From: an uncultured Lachnospiraceae bacterium
Lineage (GTDB): Bacteria > Bacillota > Clostridia > Lachnospirales > Lachnospiraceae
Length of the DNA stretch: 13,516 bases
Direction: 5' to 3'
Assembly: GCA_946630645.1 (NCBI GenBank)
Contig: CAMOZD010000004.1
Location: 1 to 13,516 of the forward strand
Shown here: positions 13,198 to 13,516 of the stretch, piece after piece
Layout: every line of letters begins with the position of its first letter
Position numbering within the stretch: position 1 is the stretch's first letter
The notes under the pieces: generated by a model
What the model was told of the DNA's origin: nothing
The model's input: the letters and a program-made list of their open reading frames with translations, nothing else
The model's database searches: none
Program-made: the position numbers and the translations under genes

Positions 13198-13311
13198 GGG
13201 CGGCAGCCAGGCCTGCTTTTCCATTATTTAAGCTAGAGGCCAGGAAACCCAAAGCTTATCAACAGAGGTCATAAAGTTATCAATACAGTTTCTAAATCAT
13301 ACTAATTAAAA

Positions 13312-13360
13312 AGCCTGTGTCAGATAACAGCTCCTTAACCGCTGTTATCTGACACAGGCT
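13312..13360. terminator. Bidirectional terminator with a perfect 20-bp stem
   Basis: The arms at 13312-13331 and 13341-13360 are perfectly complementary over 20 bp with a 9-nt loop. The plus strand continues CGTTTTCT; on the minus strand the stem is followed by five Ts (A-run 13308-13312). It sits between the feo operon and a convergent gene and can end both. The stem is long for an intrinsic terminator. Confidence 0.85.
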
Positions 13361-13373
13361 CGTTTTCTGGTCT

Positions 13374-13441
13374 TATTCCTCGGATTCGTCTGTTCTCCAG
13401 ATTTATCTACTCCTCAGATTTATCTATTCCTCAGACTCATC
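13374..13441. repeat. Four 17-bp tandem units across a stop codon
   Basis: Contiguous units lie at 13374-13390, 13391-13407, 13408-13424 and 13425-13441. On the minus strand each reads GAY-RAR-TCY and then mostly GAGGA(A/G)TA. The rightmost unit encodes the acidic tail DESEE of the gene entering from the right. The TAG stop is formed by the end of that unit plus the G of the next. Because 17 is not a multiple of 3, each copy would supply a stop in its own frame. Confidence 0.85.
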
Positions 13442-13516
13442 CGTCCCCAGTCCATAGTAAAGTAACTCATTATATTTTCTATTATAGTATTCTGCAGACT
13501 TCTTCCGAACCCACCG
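13424..13516 (-). CDS. C-terminal end of an unidentified protein (5' truncated by window edge)
   Basis: Reading the minus strand from the window edge gives 30 codons and a TAG at 13424-13426. The tail is basic and Tyr-rich (RWVRKKSAEYYNRKYNELLYYG) and ends in the acidic TDESEE. The mix of charged and aromatic residues, plus the clean stop just before a terminator, supports a real gene end. I do not recognise the family. The last codons and stop lie in the 17-bp tandem array at 13374-13441. Confidence 0.6.
   Translation of the reverse strand, partial: RWVRKKSAEYYNRKYNELLYYGLGTDESEE

Noticed and set aside
13374..13441. Coding minisatellite extending the right-edge protein
   Set aside because: The unit is 17 bp and not a multiple of three, and a stop follows the first unit, so the other units are untranslated in the gene's frame.

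Overview
The window reads as chromosomal DNA from an anaerobic Firmicute, most likely class Clostridia and possibly Lachnospiraceae-like. This rests on strong AGGAGG-type ribosome binding sites, AT-rich intergenic DNA around moderate-GC genes, a FeoA-FeoB fusion followed by a FeoB-associated Cys-rich membrane protein, a Na/Pi cotransporter with a C-terminal PhoU-like domain, and a Tm-1-like UPF0261 protein. The taxonomic call is an inference from gene content. I see no phage, transposase, CRISPR, rRNA or tRNA.

Layout. Position 3-125 holds the C-terminal tail of an unidentified plus-strand gene. An alpha/beta hydrolase follows on the minus strand (271-963). After a gene-free stretch of about 600 bp comes a plus-strand Na+/phosphate symporter (1566-3227). 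It is convergent with a UPF0261 gene (3354-4628, minus) across a bidirectional terminator. The minus strand then carries an MBL-fold hydrolase (4747-5580), a Cof-type HAD phosphatase (5824-6645) downstream of a DUF89 damage-control phosphatase (6793-7740), a small lipoprotein (8125-8472), and an esterase (8805-9464) downstream of a Nudix hydrolase (9555-10175). Divergent from the Nudix gene is a plus-strand ferrous-iron uptake operon: feoAB fusion (10542-12893), then the Cys-rich membrane protein (13024-13197), then a perfect 20-bp-stem terminator. The C-terminal end of another minus-strand gene enters from the right edge (13424-13516).

How the genes fit together. The feo genes form one Fe(II) import unit. 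DUF89 + HAD and Nudix + esterase look like two short transcription units of metabolite-repair or housekeeping hydrolases, each with a good sigma-A-type promoter in front. For several genes the ribosome binding site moves the start downstream of the longest open frame (hydrolase, symporter, HAD, lipoprotein, esterase, Cys-rich protein), and those starts are used here.

Most striking is the non-coding DNA. Upstream of feoAB lie six contiguous 31-bp units, most containing a GTTAG-N6-CTAAC-type inverted repeat; the feo promoter appears to be built from the last two units. Four minus-strand genes also have short tandem duplications (17, 18, 19 and 34 bp) that run across their stop codons, and the lipoprotein has a 53-bp repeat that begins exactly at its stop. 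The repeat units differ in sequence and length, so this looks like a recurrent process at gene ends, not a dispersed element.
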